From: Zarea fungicola
Lineage: Eukaryota > Ascomycota > Sordariomycetes > Hypocreales > Cordycipitaceae
Assembly: GCA_900169235.1 (NCBI GenBank)
Contig: FWCC01000001.1
Span: 59,386 to 123,385 of the forward strand
Length of the DNA: 64,000 nucleotides
Direction of reading: 5' to 3'
The position numbers and the translations under genes were made by a program. The notes under the pieces were generated by a model that searched no databases, was not told the origin of the DNA, and saw only the letters and a program-made list of their open reading frames with translations. Below, piece after piece: positions 32,729 through 45,004 of the stretch (position 1 is its first letter; each line of letters opens with the position of its first letter).

Positions 32729-32838
32729 AGGCGTGCTACTCCGTCACTTTTCAAAGTCACGCAATGCAGCAAGTTTGTTGAACCAGCCATCTTCTGTGAT
32801 ACAAGCTCTCATTTCTACAGTGCAATACACTCTTAACA

Positions 32839-33778
32839 ATGTTTTCTAAGCTTTTCTATCTCGCAGCTCTCGCGACAAGCGCAGTTGCAAATGACACCTA
32901 CGACGTCAGCTACTTCCTGAACAACCCGGCAGATGCAGCCTCATCAGCTGCCCCGTAAGTTACAGCTCGATTTATATTTCCGGTATTTGTCTAACTGGTC
33001 ACGATAATACAGACAGTGGAACTTCCCTACTGGCACCTGTTTGCCTAGCCCTGCCATTGTGAATGGCCAACAGGACGGGGGTAACGCTCCTGATAACTGC
33101 AACATTAACAAGCTGAACCACAACTGCCCTGGCCAGCCCAACTGGACTGGCGCCAACACTCCCCTTTGGTCCTTCCCTACCTACTGGGATCTTCAACGCT
33201 GCAGCCAGACGGAGTTCCGTATCGCATACAACGTTTACTTTACAAAGGTACGTCTTGTCCTCTTTATGCTTAATGTTACCACTACATGTCATCTTGCTAA
33301 AATAAGATTAGGACACTGGCCACAGACATGACATTGAGTGGGTTATTGTTGTCTGGGGCACAAACGACAACGGCCAAACCTTTTACAGAAACAGAATGAT
33401 CTTTGAGCAGGACGGCAGCCACCCCTCAAAGCAGTGGGGTGACATCCAGAACACCTTCTACAACGAGAATGATCAGCTCGGCCTCGGCGAAAAGTACCAG
33501 AACCACGCCCGTATCTTTGTTAGCAAGTGGCACCACAGCATGCACGACGACCGCTACACTCAGTTCAAGAACACTTGCCCTCCCACCTCTAACTCTGACT
33601 TCCGCACCGACGACTACTACTTCTGGTCTGCCAACAACCTCGTCCCCATGGACACCATCCCTGGTACGCTGCTCCCTTCTCTCCCCAGTAGTCAAATAGC
33701 ACATCTAACAATTGTATAGCGGACTGGAACTACAGCCCTGCTGCTTGGGCTCGTGGCCCGGGTATCTGCAACTACTAG
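32839..33778 (+). CDS. NPP1/NLP-family (necrosis-inducing-like) secreted protein
   Basis: Exons 32839-32954, 33013-33247, 33312-33663 and 33720-33778 join to 253 aa (introns of 58, 64 and 56 nt). A signal peptide covers about residues 1-17. The central motif is GHRHDIEWVIVVW, matching the NLP heptapeptide GHRHDWE except for Ile in place of Trp. The usual preceding MYSWYFPKD block is also altered (AYNVYFTKD). NLPs are secreted by microbes; some bind sphingolipids of dicot plants and cause necrosis, others are not cytotoxic. The motif His/Asp residues that hold the metal are kept. Divergence makes cytotoxicity doubtful from sequence alone. Codons are strongly C-biased, suggesting high expression. 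Confidence 0.88.
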
Positions 33779-34513
33779 TTGCGTAAACATGTTATCGGGC
33801 ATAAATTAAATAATACGTCTTTGTCCTGGGGCCCAGACTGGCCAAGCATAGTATTAGCTACCCTGCGACGAGACACCGCATATAACCTGCGCGTCAGCTA
33901 ATGAGTGGTTATGAAAACTAACACCATTATCAAACAATGGTAGCTGTGGTGCCCTCCGGATCTTTAAATAATCTGGACCTTACAACAACCGCATTGAAAT
34001 GAATTAATAATATTTTTCTAAAAGTTCTTTTATTCCAATACTTGCATGAAGTCTAACAAGCATATAATGAGGCGATGTGGCGTATTCAATGATGGCTAAA
34101 GGTTGAGCATCTGAGTACTTTATATTGTCATTTCATTTTTCGGGTAGAAGTTGAGCGATATGACGTCTTGCATGTTACAGTTTTATGCAGTTGAGATGAG
34201 TGAAAGTTTGCGTGTGCATTTTTCTTTTGGAGTTGTAGCTATAAAGCGAAACGATGTTGCGGCGCATGGCTGTTTAATAGCAAGTATAATTGTACATCTA
34301 CTAGTAAATCATAAGTTTATAGTCATTATAGTCAAGTATTGTGTCCAAGGCATGAACATCTATAATTAGTCACAAGCAGGAAGTTGTTGAGACCTGCCAC
34401 AGACATGAGCAATCTTGCCTGCAGTGAACCCAGCTCTCTCGGATTGGTTATAGTAGGAGAACGCTCTTGAGCTTTATTTGTCACATCATAATCGATAATC
34501 AGATGTATTTCAA
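33779..34513. other. intergenic, AT-rich
   Basis: This holds the 3' regions of the NLP gene and the convergent regulator gene. AT content is raised; no gene is recognised. Confidence 0.6.
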
Positions 34514-35939
34514 TTACAATTTTATCATTCTCACCATAAATTGACACTCTATAATGGCTTCACTGACCATATGCTGGAGGGAGGCTTGCTGTAGACGTGA
34601 AGTAGCGTCGGGGTCGTGCCATAATCCCGTGATTGCGACGGGTGTAGAAGGCATGCTGAGTGGCCAGATTTCTTCTGACAGTCCACAGGAATTATCCATC
34701 GACTGCTGCATTGTAGTATGCTGCATTGTAGTAGTGTCTCTGTTGACCTCTTCGTAGATCGTGGCATTCCCCGTCAGGCCAGCCAATGACAGTTCCGCCA
34801 GTGGCATCCGATGCCTCAGCTGCAACAATGTTACTTTGAGCCCGCAAAGCGCCTTTTGGAGAAGTAACTTTGCAACAACATCTTCTTCGTTAGTGGACAT
34901 TTGATATTTGCCTAGGAAGCCTGCTCTTGATGGTCGCTCGACAGATGGACCAGCTGATTGATGTAGCTCCATTTCTGGTGAGATCGAAAGCTTTCGAAGC
35001 TGGCGCACAGGCAGGCGAGCACATGCGATCATCAAGAGGAAAACATCCGGGTCCATGTATTGCCAGCAATGCTGGCAAAGTTGTGAGCTTTGCCACTCTG
35101 ACTGGAAAAGGCGTATACCAGAGAGGGCGGCGCCGATACTAGCGTCTTCGCTGACAGCTTTCTTTAGTGCCCGAAGAAGATTCATGAATCTGTCAAAACA
35201 CCAGCAAGACAGGGTTGGAATATCTCTATCCAGAAATGCTAGATAAGAAATATTTCCGTTAGGTTCATAGTTATCAAAATTCTGTTCTCGTCAAAGGTGC
35301 TTTACCTTCTCCAGCGGTGCTCCCAGAGTCATTGCATTTGGCGGTAGAAGTTGTCGACAGCAGCGGGCTGCTTGGTATTTGGATGCTGTCCTCGCTCAGA
35401 AGTGATTGAGTTAATGATGTAAAATCTAATTTAGAAATGAAGAAGTAAGTATCAATTCACAGAGCATAGCCAGTTCAGGAGATCATTGGACATGACAGAA
35501 TTGGCCCGGACTTACCACCATCTTCTGACTGGGCAAGTGGTGACCACCACTGTTGTATTGAACAAACATCCTGATATTCAGCAGACTCTGGGCTTGGGAT
35601 AGTTTGTTGGGTCAGCTGTAAATGCTTTGCAGCATTTGCCTTGTTTCGTGACCCAGGAGGTCGGCCAACCCGTTTCGGGTTGCTATAAATGCACATTATC
35701 TCCAAAGTCTGGCAATGCTCACAGACAACGCCGCCTGAGCAGCGGATTTTGGCAGCATGACAGCCATCACAAGCCGTTCGGGTTGTCAATTGGGGTTTGC
35801 TCTTCTCTTTAGCAGGAGAGCGCATCGTTGTTTTGTCCCGCATTTCGAAGTACAGAGGTTCCTTTTGCCCTTGAACTCGAACAACACCATCTGCAGTGAA
35901 TTGCGCTATACGTTTCTGAAATCGTAAAGAACAGTACAT
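34514..35939 (-). CDS. Zn2Cys6 transcription factor with AT-hook-like motif
   Basis: Exons 35939-35516 (or from ATG 35843), 35425-35306 and 35238-34514, joining to 422 aa (390 aa from the second start). The domain CDGCHAAKIRC...CEHCQTLEIMC is a full C-x2-C-x6-C-x5-C-x2-C-x6-C zinc cluster, followed by KRVGRPPGSRNK, an AT-hook-like basic tail seen in AflR-type regulators. The middle is Ser/Thr-rich; the C-terminal half contains a repeated TTMQHTTMQQ encoded by a short DNA duplication near 34700-34735. No fungal_trans domain is evident, which also fits the AflR type. It lies between the NLP and GH55 genes and might control them. The start is undecided. Confidence 0.85.
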
Positions 35940-37161
35940 ACACCTGAGGATTATGTATGATGAGCGATACTGTAGTAGTCAACGCGGACAGAGGAAATGA
36001 ACTTGAATCTCAATTCTCCAAGAAGCGACCATCCACAGAGCAAGGTTTTGTAAACTGTATGTGTTCTTATATACCGCACCGCAGCTAGTTCAGGCCTCCG
36101 ATGCCTCATTAATTTGAAAAGATTCTGTGACGCAGACCTCATGCCGCTTTCCCGAGTTTTAATTACTGTTTTTGATGAATTTCTCCAACAAGTTGCTGCG
36201 TAATCCTGCGTAATGCCGATTTTCCGCTTCGCAAAGCCGACTATCCGCGCTATCTGTAACTATCAAACGCAGCAAATCAGGGTAATGCTATAGTAAGTTG
36301 CTATTACTCATAATTTCAATCATGCAGCTGTTTTTATGGACCAAGTATGCAGGAGGATGTCACCGGCATCAGCTTGCTTCTGCCCCGGCCACTGGAGTGG
36401 GGTTCGTGATTGCAACTCAGTGTAAGCGGTTCCTAGTTTCTGATAGCACATCTAGCCGAACCATAGCGTCGCGTCCAGTATATCGCCTGTTCAATTGATG
36501 CGGGGGCGCTGGCCTCCGACTGGCTGATTTGGTCCTGCCATCATGAAAATGAACTCTGAAGGGTTAAAGAGGCTGCATATGAAGCCTAGCTAGCTGTTCC
36601 CCAACATGCTCAATATAACCAGAAACTGTCTCGCAAAAATTGCCCTGCGATATCAAAGGAAGACGTGATAAGCTAACGGTTTCAACAATAGTCAGAAAAT
36701 AGAAAAGAAAAACAAGGCTTCATAACCTTCCTGATAAAGGTATCTCAACGTGATATATTGGGAAGCGTGCAAGATCTTTGTGAGACTTGTAAACATCGTA
36801 CCACGACAGCATGCTGACACGCTTGCAGTTCCGGACTGGGCATCTCCCCTGCCTAGTCGCCAATGTCGACGGCACGTATTTCATCGCCGGAAATTGCTCA
36901 ACGTGGCAATCACCATAATATTTGTATATACCAATGCAAAGATATTTCCAGAAAACGGAGGACTCGCGTCCCCCAGCCGAGACGCAGAACCAGCAAGACA
37001 ATTTCGAGAGAACAGACGCAATTTGTACGACGCTACTACGGCCTATAGGCACATGAGGTGAACAGAGGTACTTAATTCTATTGAAAGTTAAACAACTGGA
37101 ATTGGACATCTTCTATAATCTAGAAACTGTATTAATCTGTTATCCGGATTCCTACCACTCT
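35940..37161. other. intergenic, no gene recognised
   Basis: A 1.2-kb gap upstream of the regulator (-) and downstream of the GH55 gene (-). Short frames only. Confidence 0.6.
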
Positions 37162-40100
37162 TTACTCTATAGTTGTCGTGGAAGTCTCAACTGCGACAAA
37201 TGTCTTCGTGAGCACTGTAGTAGTCGGGCCCGACATTTCACAGCGTATCAAAGGTTTGACGTATGTATCCCATCCAATCAGCGCATCAGGACCACAGCCC
37301 AGCGTCGGGTTTGTAGCTATCACACACGGAAAGGCTGTGCCCTGGCATGATAGGGTGCCACCATCGCCATCATCTGGTGCTGCCGTGTTGGTATATACAC
37401 ATGAGGACAAGTGTGTTGGACCAGACGTCAATGGCGAGAAGAAAGATACGTGCTGAGGAATATCGGAGAAGTGCTTCGGCTTTGGTGTAGCTGCGCCAAT
37501 GACAGCAAAGTTGCCGCCAGAGCAAACATCCCAGGTGGTGCGGGGATAGAGAAAGTTCAGGTTGTAATCAGAGATCCAGAGCTCACCGCCTCTGGCTCCG
37601 TTGATCATAGAGCTGATGCCGGCGATTGTTAAAGCACCTTGTGCGACAGTTGGTGTCAGAGTGGTAATGTAAGTAGTCGTTTTGGTCACGTAGATGGTTT
37701 TCACGCTTGAGGGGCTGCCGCTGTTGACAGGAGTACTGGTTGCTTGGGTGCTGGTTGGGCCATCTAGAGTTGTAAAGCTCGTTTCTGGAGGGAGGCTTGA
37801 TACAAACTTCCCACTCGTCTGAATGAAGCCAGATGCGATGAGGGCGCTCTTCACAGAGCTGGCAGCTGAGCTCGCCAAATCGTCATTTCCGTCATTAGTA
37901 TTCCAAGGCTCAAGGGTTCCCGTCCAGCAGTCGGCAGGGGTCTCTGTCGAGTCGAGAGACGTAGCAGTGACCTTGCAACCCTCATAAGTTGAGCATGACG
38001 TTGTGCAGGAAGTGGCAATACAGGCGGTTCTGCAGTCGGAAGTAGTAACAGTTGAGCACTCTTCGTCCTGGTCATCATTGTTTGGATCGTTCGGATCAAC
38101 GCTCCCATCTAAAAATTAATGTTAGTAAAGTCAGTCGCTGAATAATGAAGCAGAGATACACCAAGGAAAACTGTGGAGTCCCATACCATTTCCAGATCCT
38201 GTGCCTGGCGGACAGAATAGAGTACAAAAGTCGGACCCTGTACACCCACCCAACAGCGGTGGGAGAAATGGGTTGCAAGGATTGCACCAGTAATGGCAAA
38301 GAGATCCACACCCAGAATGACAGGTTGGCGTAGGACGGGAGCTTGCAAATGTCAGAGTTGGCAGGTTTGAGTCGTGCGACGTAGATGATGTCTGAAATGG
38401 AAACGGCGGAGGGTAAATGGTACGATTCTGTGATGTATGCGTTACAACTGACTGGCTAAGCGGATTTGGGCTGTCTGTGATGATGATTGGGGGTGGCAAG
38501 ATGCTGCTGGTCAGGTAGATGATGTCGGATGTGGCATTGGCTGGGATTACCGTGTTCCATAGCGGAATCGCTGTTGTTGTCAGTGGTGGAATAGTGAGTG
38601 TCGTGTTGACAGCCACAGATGTGTAGAAGACACTCGTGATAGGGTTACCGCCGCTTATCAATGTCTGGGTCGTCGTCCAGCCAACCTCCAAATTGGTTGT
38701 CCACAGAGGAAATGTGATGGTTGTCGTTGTACTGAGTGGGATGGGCGGCAGTACCAGTGTACAGGGAGGCAAGCAACCTACGATCCGCTGCGATGGTGGT
38801 TCGGACCAAACCGACGGATCAACATAGACTACGCCGCTCCCTATGCCACTGTCCACGCCTCCGTCGCCAATATCCACGGCGGCGGCTCCAGCCAGCTCTA
38901 GCCAGGCCACAACCTCGCTTGTGTAGCCACTCTGGTTAGAATCGTTGAAAAATACCGGTGGTGGGTATCCTCCAGCCGGTGAGATGAGCTCCTCGGATCC
39001 ATACGTGAAGAGATTGTAGAGGAAGAAATCACCCACATAGTCTGTCTGGATGATATGCTCCTGACAGTTCTGCTGAGAGCCACAGCCTAGAACAAAATTA
39101 CTGAAAAATGAGTAGAAGCCTGCCGAGTAGACGTAGATATTGGAAGAATTGAGTGCTCGCAATGCCCAGGCCGAAATGCAATTGCCTTCGCTGCAGTCCG
39201 TGAAAGTAGGGTCTCCACTGAAGTTGCTCCCTCCTGGTGTGAAGGCCATAAGATTATAGTTCTGCTCTGGTTGGTAGTATGGCGTCTCGGTTTGCATGTG
39301 GCTTAGAAATATGTTTTTTGCCCCAGAGAGCTGGTAGTTATACAGCTCGGAATGCTCACTCGACGAACCCCAGAACCAGACCTGCATGATTGATGGTGTC
39401 AGTTGGCATCACGCCACGGCATGAGAGTTAAACTTCTAGGCTAGAAGTTCGTTTGGCCAATTGCAACTTACAGGGCCCTGAGACTCAATGAGAATTCCTC
39501 GCCCTGAATAAACAGAAATTTGTGTTTGGACATTTTGAGGCACGCCGGCGTTTGTTTCATAGGCAAATGCATTATTTGGGTTGTCCAGGTCATGATCTGT
39601 ATGAGCGAAAGTATTAGAAGGTTTTCTCCCTTTCACGTGGGGTCAATTCCGGCTCATTTACGCACCAGCGACCCAAGCCCAAACATTCTCAAAATAACCG
39701 GACGATTTTGGAGTAAGGTGCAGCAGCATGGAGGCGGCGTTGCAGCCCATGTTCGGCGAAGCGTTTTGGCATTGTGCCAACTGCAGATTAGAGCCCTGGG
39801 CACCACCAACCCTAAAATGGCTGTCAAACATCATGGCCGACCCCTGTGACGACTCAGCAATGTTCCATTCCATTAGAATGCAACCCGCCGTGCTTCCCTG
39901 AACAGTGAATAGCATGTCCTGGATCTGGATGCTGCCAGAGTCACCCTGGTTACCAACACGCACCATGACATGTGGCTCATTAGCATTTTGGAATTTCGTG
40001 CCTGTGGCCATGATCTGGCTCCATCCTTCGCCAACGATGATAGAGCCTTCAGGGATAAGCACAGTGTCCTCCACAAGGTAGATACCTGCTGGGAAAAATA

Positions 40101-42285
40101 TAACCTTTCCGACGTTGGCTCTGAGCAAAGAGTCTATCACGCACGTTAGTTCAGAGGATTCTTCAAGAATGTGATGATGTTATGGGTTGCACACTAATGG
40201 CTGAAGACTGGTCGCTTTCCATGTTGTTTGAGACTCCTTGGGCAGTCGCGACTACGATACTGTCTGCGCTGACATCCGTGTACTGCGGTTTCGGCTGCGT
40301 GAAATATCGCCCGTTTTCGCTCAATAAGCTTGCCGGCTTAGATGGCGTTGGGTTGATAAAACCCGTGAGGTATTGGCGGTTTCCCGTCTCATCCACGTAA
40401 GCGCCTCCCATTCCCCAAGACTCGACATAAATCTGATCGGTAGAGCCCGGGAATATAGTTTCACCACCGTCGACGAGGACCACTGCCGCAGAATCTTCAA
40501 CCAATAAATTATCCAGGATCAAGTTCGGCCGAGGCCCTTCGGCCGACACCGTGATTGCATATGGTACGCCGTTGAAATGGGAGTCCAGCACGCTCAAAGA
40601 ACCTGTCCCTTGGCCGGTAGACCCACCATGTGATGTACAATTGAAAGCAATATAACAGGATAGCACATAGACGTTCTGGAAGGTCATGCCCCAGCTGGGA
40701 ACCAAGGATCACAGAATGGTTAGCGACCTCGCGTCGGATACTTTCCAGTGGGATGCCGCGCTTGCAAGACTTACTTCCAAAGCACGGAAACTGCTTGCAG
40801 ACATGACGTGAACTGTAGGTTACCTGAGACTCTGTTAGAACAAATGTACTAACTCTAGCAGATGTTGGAGAAGGGTGGAAGGTCAGAGAACGCACGAAAA
40901 GTAAACTGTTGTGAGCCGACAACCATTCCCGCATTTCCACCAAAAAAGGTGAGATCGGACATGAATCCACCACTACCATTCTCCATAAAGATGCCAACTG
41001 ACGTGGCTCTTCCGTCAGGGTCGGCAGATGTAGAGACCGCCATTTTAAAGTTGCAATTGGTAATGCTGGTGGCCTGGCCGACTAATTTTCAGCAGGTCAG
41101 TAAAATCAACAGTATCAAAACCATGAGAGAGCTTGGGAAGAATAATCATTCTGAGCTTACATACCTTGCCAGTGTATACCAGTTGGCACATATGTCTGGT
41201 AATTCTGGGTGTTCAGTGGTGCCTGGCCTGTCATGTCAAAGTTGATATTTCGGATCTGGCGGTAGAAGTTGTTCTGGTTCAGGTACCACTCGGCTCCATT
41301 GCCTCCCGGTATATATACATCGGAGTCAATGATGGCAATTCCAGTAAAGTTGTAAGTGCTCGTGAGGGTTGGCGGCGTGAGGGGATCACCGACGAACTGA
41401 GTATAGTAGTATTGAATGATGGGCGACGATACGAGATAATTGCCTATCATTTTGAAGAGGTAACAGTTGGAAAATGCACACTCGACTATGGGAATATATG
41501 AGCGAACAGGAGTCTTACCTGGAGGAAAGTATACAAGAGCCCCCAACACAGTGGTAGAACCGCAACTGGCACCGCACCGGTTGCCATCGGATGCGGCCTT
41601 GTTGATGGCAGCTGTGTCGTCGGTAGTACCATCTCCCACGGCCCCATAGTCTTTCACATTACGGAAAAATGTGTAATTCGATGGTGCAAGAGGCATAATT
41701 CCATGAGCAACATTATCTAACCAATAACTGTCGCTTGCACGGGGAAGGTTTCTGCGTTCGATAACAGCTTCATCGAGTTGGGCGTGAAGGCGACGATACT
41801 CCTTCTCCGAGTAGTCATCTTCGTTACTTTTCTTTACCGCTGCAGAGTGTTGTTCAATCTTTTCGTCGTGTGACTCGGTAGCTAGCGACCCTGTCAAGGT
41901 GGACGAGGATGGTATTGTATTGGTGTCTGGGCCGGCTACCGTTCGGCTTTGGGTCAATGTTTGATTGGCTGGGCCAACGTGAATCTTCTGCTTGTCCTTT
42001 TCCGAAATAGGCCCCAAAATAGGCCCATTGAATAGGCCACCATCTGGTGCAGTACCAAATTGGTTGTTGACATTGCTTCTCATGTAAGTTGGAAACTTCT
42101 GCATAATTGGATCAGCTACACGATGCGCCCAGCGGGCGAGCAGACGGAATTTGACAACTTACACCCGGAAAGCCTCCCGGCAATGGCGGGCGAGATCCAA
42201 CAAAAGTCGCTGGATTTGTGACACCCACAACGAGGCAGGCAAGTTCTAGTAGTGTCGCGAGCAACAGCCACCACATCTTACACAT
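37162..42285 (-). CDS. GH55-type beta-1,3-glucanase-like protein with long Thr/Cys-rich tail
   Basis: Nine exons on the minus strand: 42285-42163, 42098-41165, 41081-40896, 40823-40775, 40694-40195, 40133-39666, 39596-39472, 39381-38187 and 38108-37162. They join in frame to 1508 aa (ATG 42276 is an alternative start). A signal peptide (MWWLLLATLLELACLVV) is followed by a low-complexity linker, then the first pectate-lyase-like helix with NVKDYGAVGDGTTDDTAAI near residue 188. A second helix follows from about 600 (KVIFFPAGIYLVEDTVLIP), as in GH55 exo-1,3-glucanases. Catalytic-type sequence ends near 990. The last 500 residues are Thr/Pro-rich with two Cys-rich patches (near CHSGCGSLCHYWCNPC and TACIATSCTTSC), unusual for GH55. 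It probably acts on fungal or plant glucans at the cell surface. Confidence 0.87.
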
Positions 42286-42960
42286 ATCAGAAGCTTCTCG
42301 AGAAGCTGAGATACCTACCTAGTGCTAGCTTCCTTTTCGTGTCAATTGATACCCGTTCAAATCTTCTTCGGCCTGTTGGCTGAATCTTTCTTTAATGGGG
42401 AAGAGGTACATGTACAATATCAAAACCCGGTGGATGATCAGCTGAGCGCAAGTCCCTTCGTGCGACTTATACGCGCAGGGCCTGTCAAACTCGATCAGCT
42501 AGTTTTACTTCGCCTATATCAAATGCCATATTATTTCCCACCCTAATACGGGCCATGGATTGGGATGGGTAAGATAAACGACTTCAGTGCGCTTGAGCCA
42601 CTTGCACTTAGTCTGGCAAGTAGTTCGGCGAGTATCCCGGCGAGTATCCCGGCATGTTTAGAGCCGGCAATGCGGCAGATGTCAACACATCATCTCGAGA
42701 GTATCCATATTTGGCTCCCGATAATTATTGAAACCATTATGTCGTAGAATAGTAGGACGGGAGAGTAGTGTCTTAGGCTGGGCCACGAATTCGTCGATTC
42801 CCAAATCCCGGTCTGGCTTTCGATGGCATGCTGCGTCCTACCTATTTTACCCTCTCCTTATGTATAGTATGGTGCCAAGATTTTCAAAATCCAAATCCAA
42901 AAGTGATTCTTCTTCCTACGATTTATTTTTATGGGGTTTGGCGTAGAGCCCGTCAAAATT
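42286..42960. other. divergent intergenic region with 12-bp tandem repeat
   Basis: This separates the divergent GH55 and metalloprotease genes and should hold both promoters. CGGCGAGTATCC is repeated 2.3 times at 42626-42653. No gene is recognised. Confidence 0.6.
42626..42653. repeat. 12-bp tandem repeat in a divergent promoter
   Basis: Two complete copies plus four bases of CGGCGAGTATCC in the interval between GH55 (-) and metalloprotease (+). Paired CGG triplets spaced 12 bp apart could seat a Zn2Cys6 regulator; that is inference. Confidence 0.8.
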
Positions 42961-44263
42961 ATGAAGCTGGCGGCAACTATCCTCGCCTTGACCTTGCAGG
43001 TCCGGTGCATAGCCGCAACAGAAGCAAAACCCATTACAGATCTTTTTGTAGTTGATCAAGCTTCATGCGGTCAGTACCTCACTGTGCCGGCGAACGGCGT
43101 TTCACTGCTACAGCAATGGGCAAATGAGGCTGCGGACATGGCAGACGCTGCCTTGAATATGTTCAAGGATGCCGCGGGCGGAAATCCGTCGATTGAAGCA
43201 CGGGCTTATTTACAGGGAATTTTCAAGCTGGATGTGGCCAATGTGCAAATGAGTCAAGTAGAGAGTGAGATGCATCCCTATTTATTCAGAGATATACATG
43301 GCACATGGTGCTAACGGCAAGCTTAATTACTAACGTTTCATGTGCCCAGCTGTGTTGGAAAATACGTGAGTAAACAGATCAGTCCGAAATAGCCCTGGCC
43401 GACCGAAGAAAGCTAACGTAGTTGACCACTTGAGTTAGCTACCTCTTCCTTGCTCAGGGAGAGCTACCAGACGGTAATTCATTCGCACCCCGGCTCTATT
43501 GCAACGACAACAACTTTGTTCAGAAAAATCCAACGGATCAGGCGGTTCAGCTCGACGGTCAGCCGGCAACGGCGAATGGGCAACCAATTTCCATTGAAAA
43601 TTTGTATCAGACCCAAATCGCACGTATTACATCACAGGGGAAGAAACCAAGAATATTCTTGGTGGAAATGGCGGCCAGTAGCAATGAACAAGCGAGAGCA
43701 GAATACATCTTCCTCTGGGGCAGCAACCAGGGCGGTATCTGCTCAGAGACCGCAGCTGAGACTTTTATCGCTCAGCGGACGGCTAATGTACCCATACTTT
43801 TATTGTGTCCTGAAATTTTCAACGCACAAAATCCTGCATTGGGGTCGGTGATGCCGCAGCCAATTCTCCCTGGCGCCGGAGTTGGGTCGCAGAACCTCCA
43901 GAATATCTTACCAGGTTCATCTACTCTCCTGCACGAGCTTTTTCATTTTTGCCCCTGGGATCCAAATTCCAGAACTATTGCTATCGAGGACGTTGGCCCG
44001 CATCCATGTAAGCATGAAGCCGCGCCCCCACATCTATTAACCGTGAAAGGCATTGGCGCTGACAATCGTTCACAGACGAATTGGGATCCTGCCTTAGCTT
44101 CAGCAAGAGTGATGCCATAAAGAATGCACAGAACTACGTATACTTTGCACTGGGGTCGTGGTACACGTATAATGAACTCGTTGTAAATCCGCTGAACAAC
44201 GCCGAGCAGGTGGTAGGTTACGGACCGTGTCCATTGTGCCATGATGCAAGTTTTGACATGTGA
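42961..44263 (+). CDS. secreted zincin metalloprotease (deuterolysin/M35-like)
   Basis: Exons 42961-43264, 43350-43365 (16 nt), 43439-44007 and 44076-44263 join to 358 aa. Residues 1-19 are a signal peptide. The zinc motif is HELFH at 272-276, inside STLLHELFHF, followed by Asp281 and Asp291 as candidate third ligands. The end contains NAQNYVYFALG, like the helix of deuterolysin-type and Lys-specific metalloendopeptidases (NADSYALFA). The micro-exon is needed to keep frame and restores QVETVLENTYLFL; its flanking introns have TAAC-type branch points. The enzyme is probably an extracellular neutral protease. The assignment to M35 rather than another zincin family is moderate. Confidence 0.82.
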
Positions 44264-45004
44264 CTAGGCAATAATATATGCAGATGGGTTCTGTGACTAC
44301 CTCCTTGGGAACTGATGGTTGTATGAGATGTGTGAGATGGCGCAAAAGGCATGTTGGGGATGGGGATTAGCTATGACGGCGACTTAGACGGTTCAATTGA
44401 CGTTTGGCCATAAAAAGACGTATTAATTGCCGCGAAGAAAAAGAAATTATTATTCTATACCATTTGCTGCTTTTTTTTTACGATTCATCCCGCTGGATGG
44501 AACAATTGACCTTATTCGCACTGCATTGATTTGGCTGCCAAAATTTACACCCTTCATTTCCAGTACACGGCGGCGACAACCAAATGAAGCCGATTCATGC
44601 TAAAAGTGTGGATGAACTACGCTTCTACTACTTTCACTGCAAACAACCAGCGCGCGCAGAAATTTATTTCTTCCAGTCGCACTTTAATTCATTGTCTTGG
44701 CAGCAAAATATGAAGGAGTGAAACAATCCTGTTGCGCAGTTGAACTGCCGCCTCAAAAAGCCGCCTAATTGCCCTCGTGCCCTTCTAAGAAGACATTAAA
44801 CGGATGCCACTGATTGGCCATTTAGAAGCATATCTACCTTCCCCATATAAAGCGCTGGTTGGAGTAACAAGAACTGTTTTATCCAGCAGTTGCCCCTCTT
44901 CGCAACTCTACCATACCAACACCAACGCCCACCAGAGGTCTTCCAACACAAATTGATTATTGCTCTAAGCGCTTCTGAATTCGCCGTGTATAAAGAAACA
45001 CGCA
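44264..45004. other. intergenic, no gene recognised
   Basis: Downstream of the metalloprotease and upstream of the F-box gene. A run of nine T and AT-rich DNA lie near 44470. The TATA box listed separately is the only recognisable signal. Confidence 0.6.
44846..44852 (+). promoter_or_regulatory. TATA box of the F-box gene
   Basis: TATAAAG lies 153 bp before the ATG at 45005, in a plausible core-promoter position. Confidence 0.5.

Larger units (their letters stand above)
27421..32838. other. 5.4-kb gene-poor region
   Basis: No spliceable gene model or known domain was found on either strand. It contains a 19-nt poly-T run, two TACTCCGTA motifs (29504, 31002) and many broken frames. One minus-strand stretch around 29555-29640 (CTDWNSTVFYNKGGHSD) looks coding-like but leads nowhere. 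Degraded repeats or a decayed gene are possible. The last 130 bases are the promoter of the NLP gene. Confidence 0.55.
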
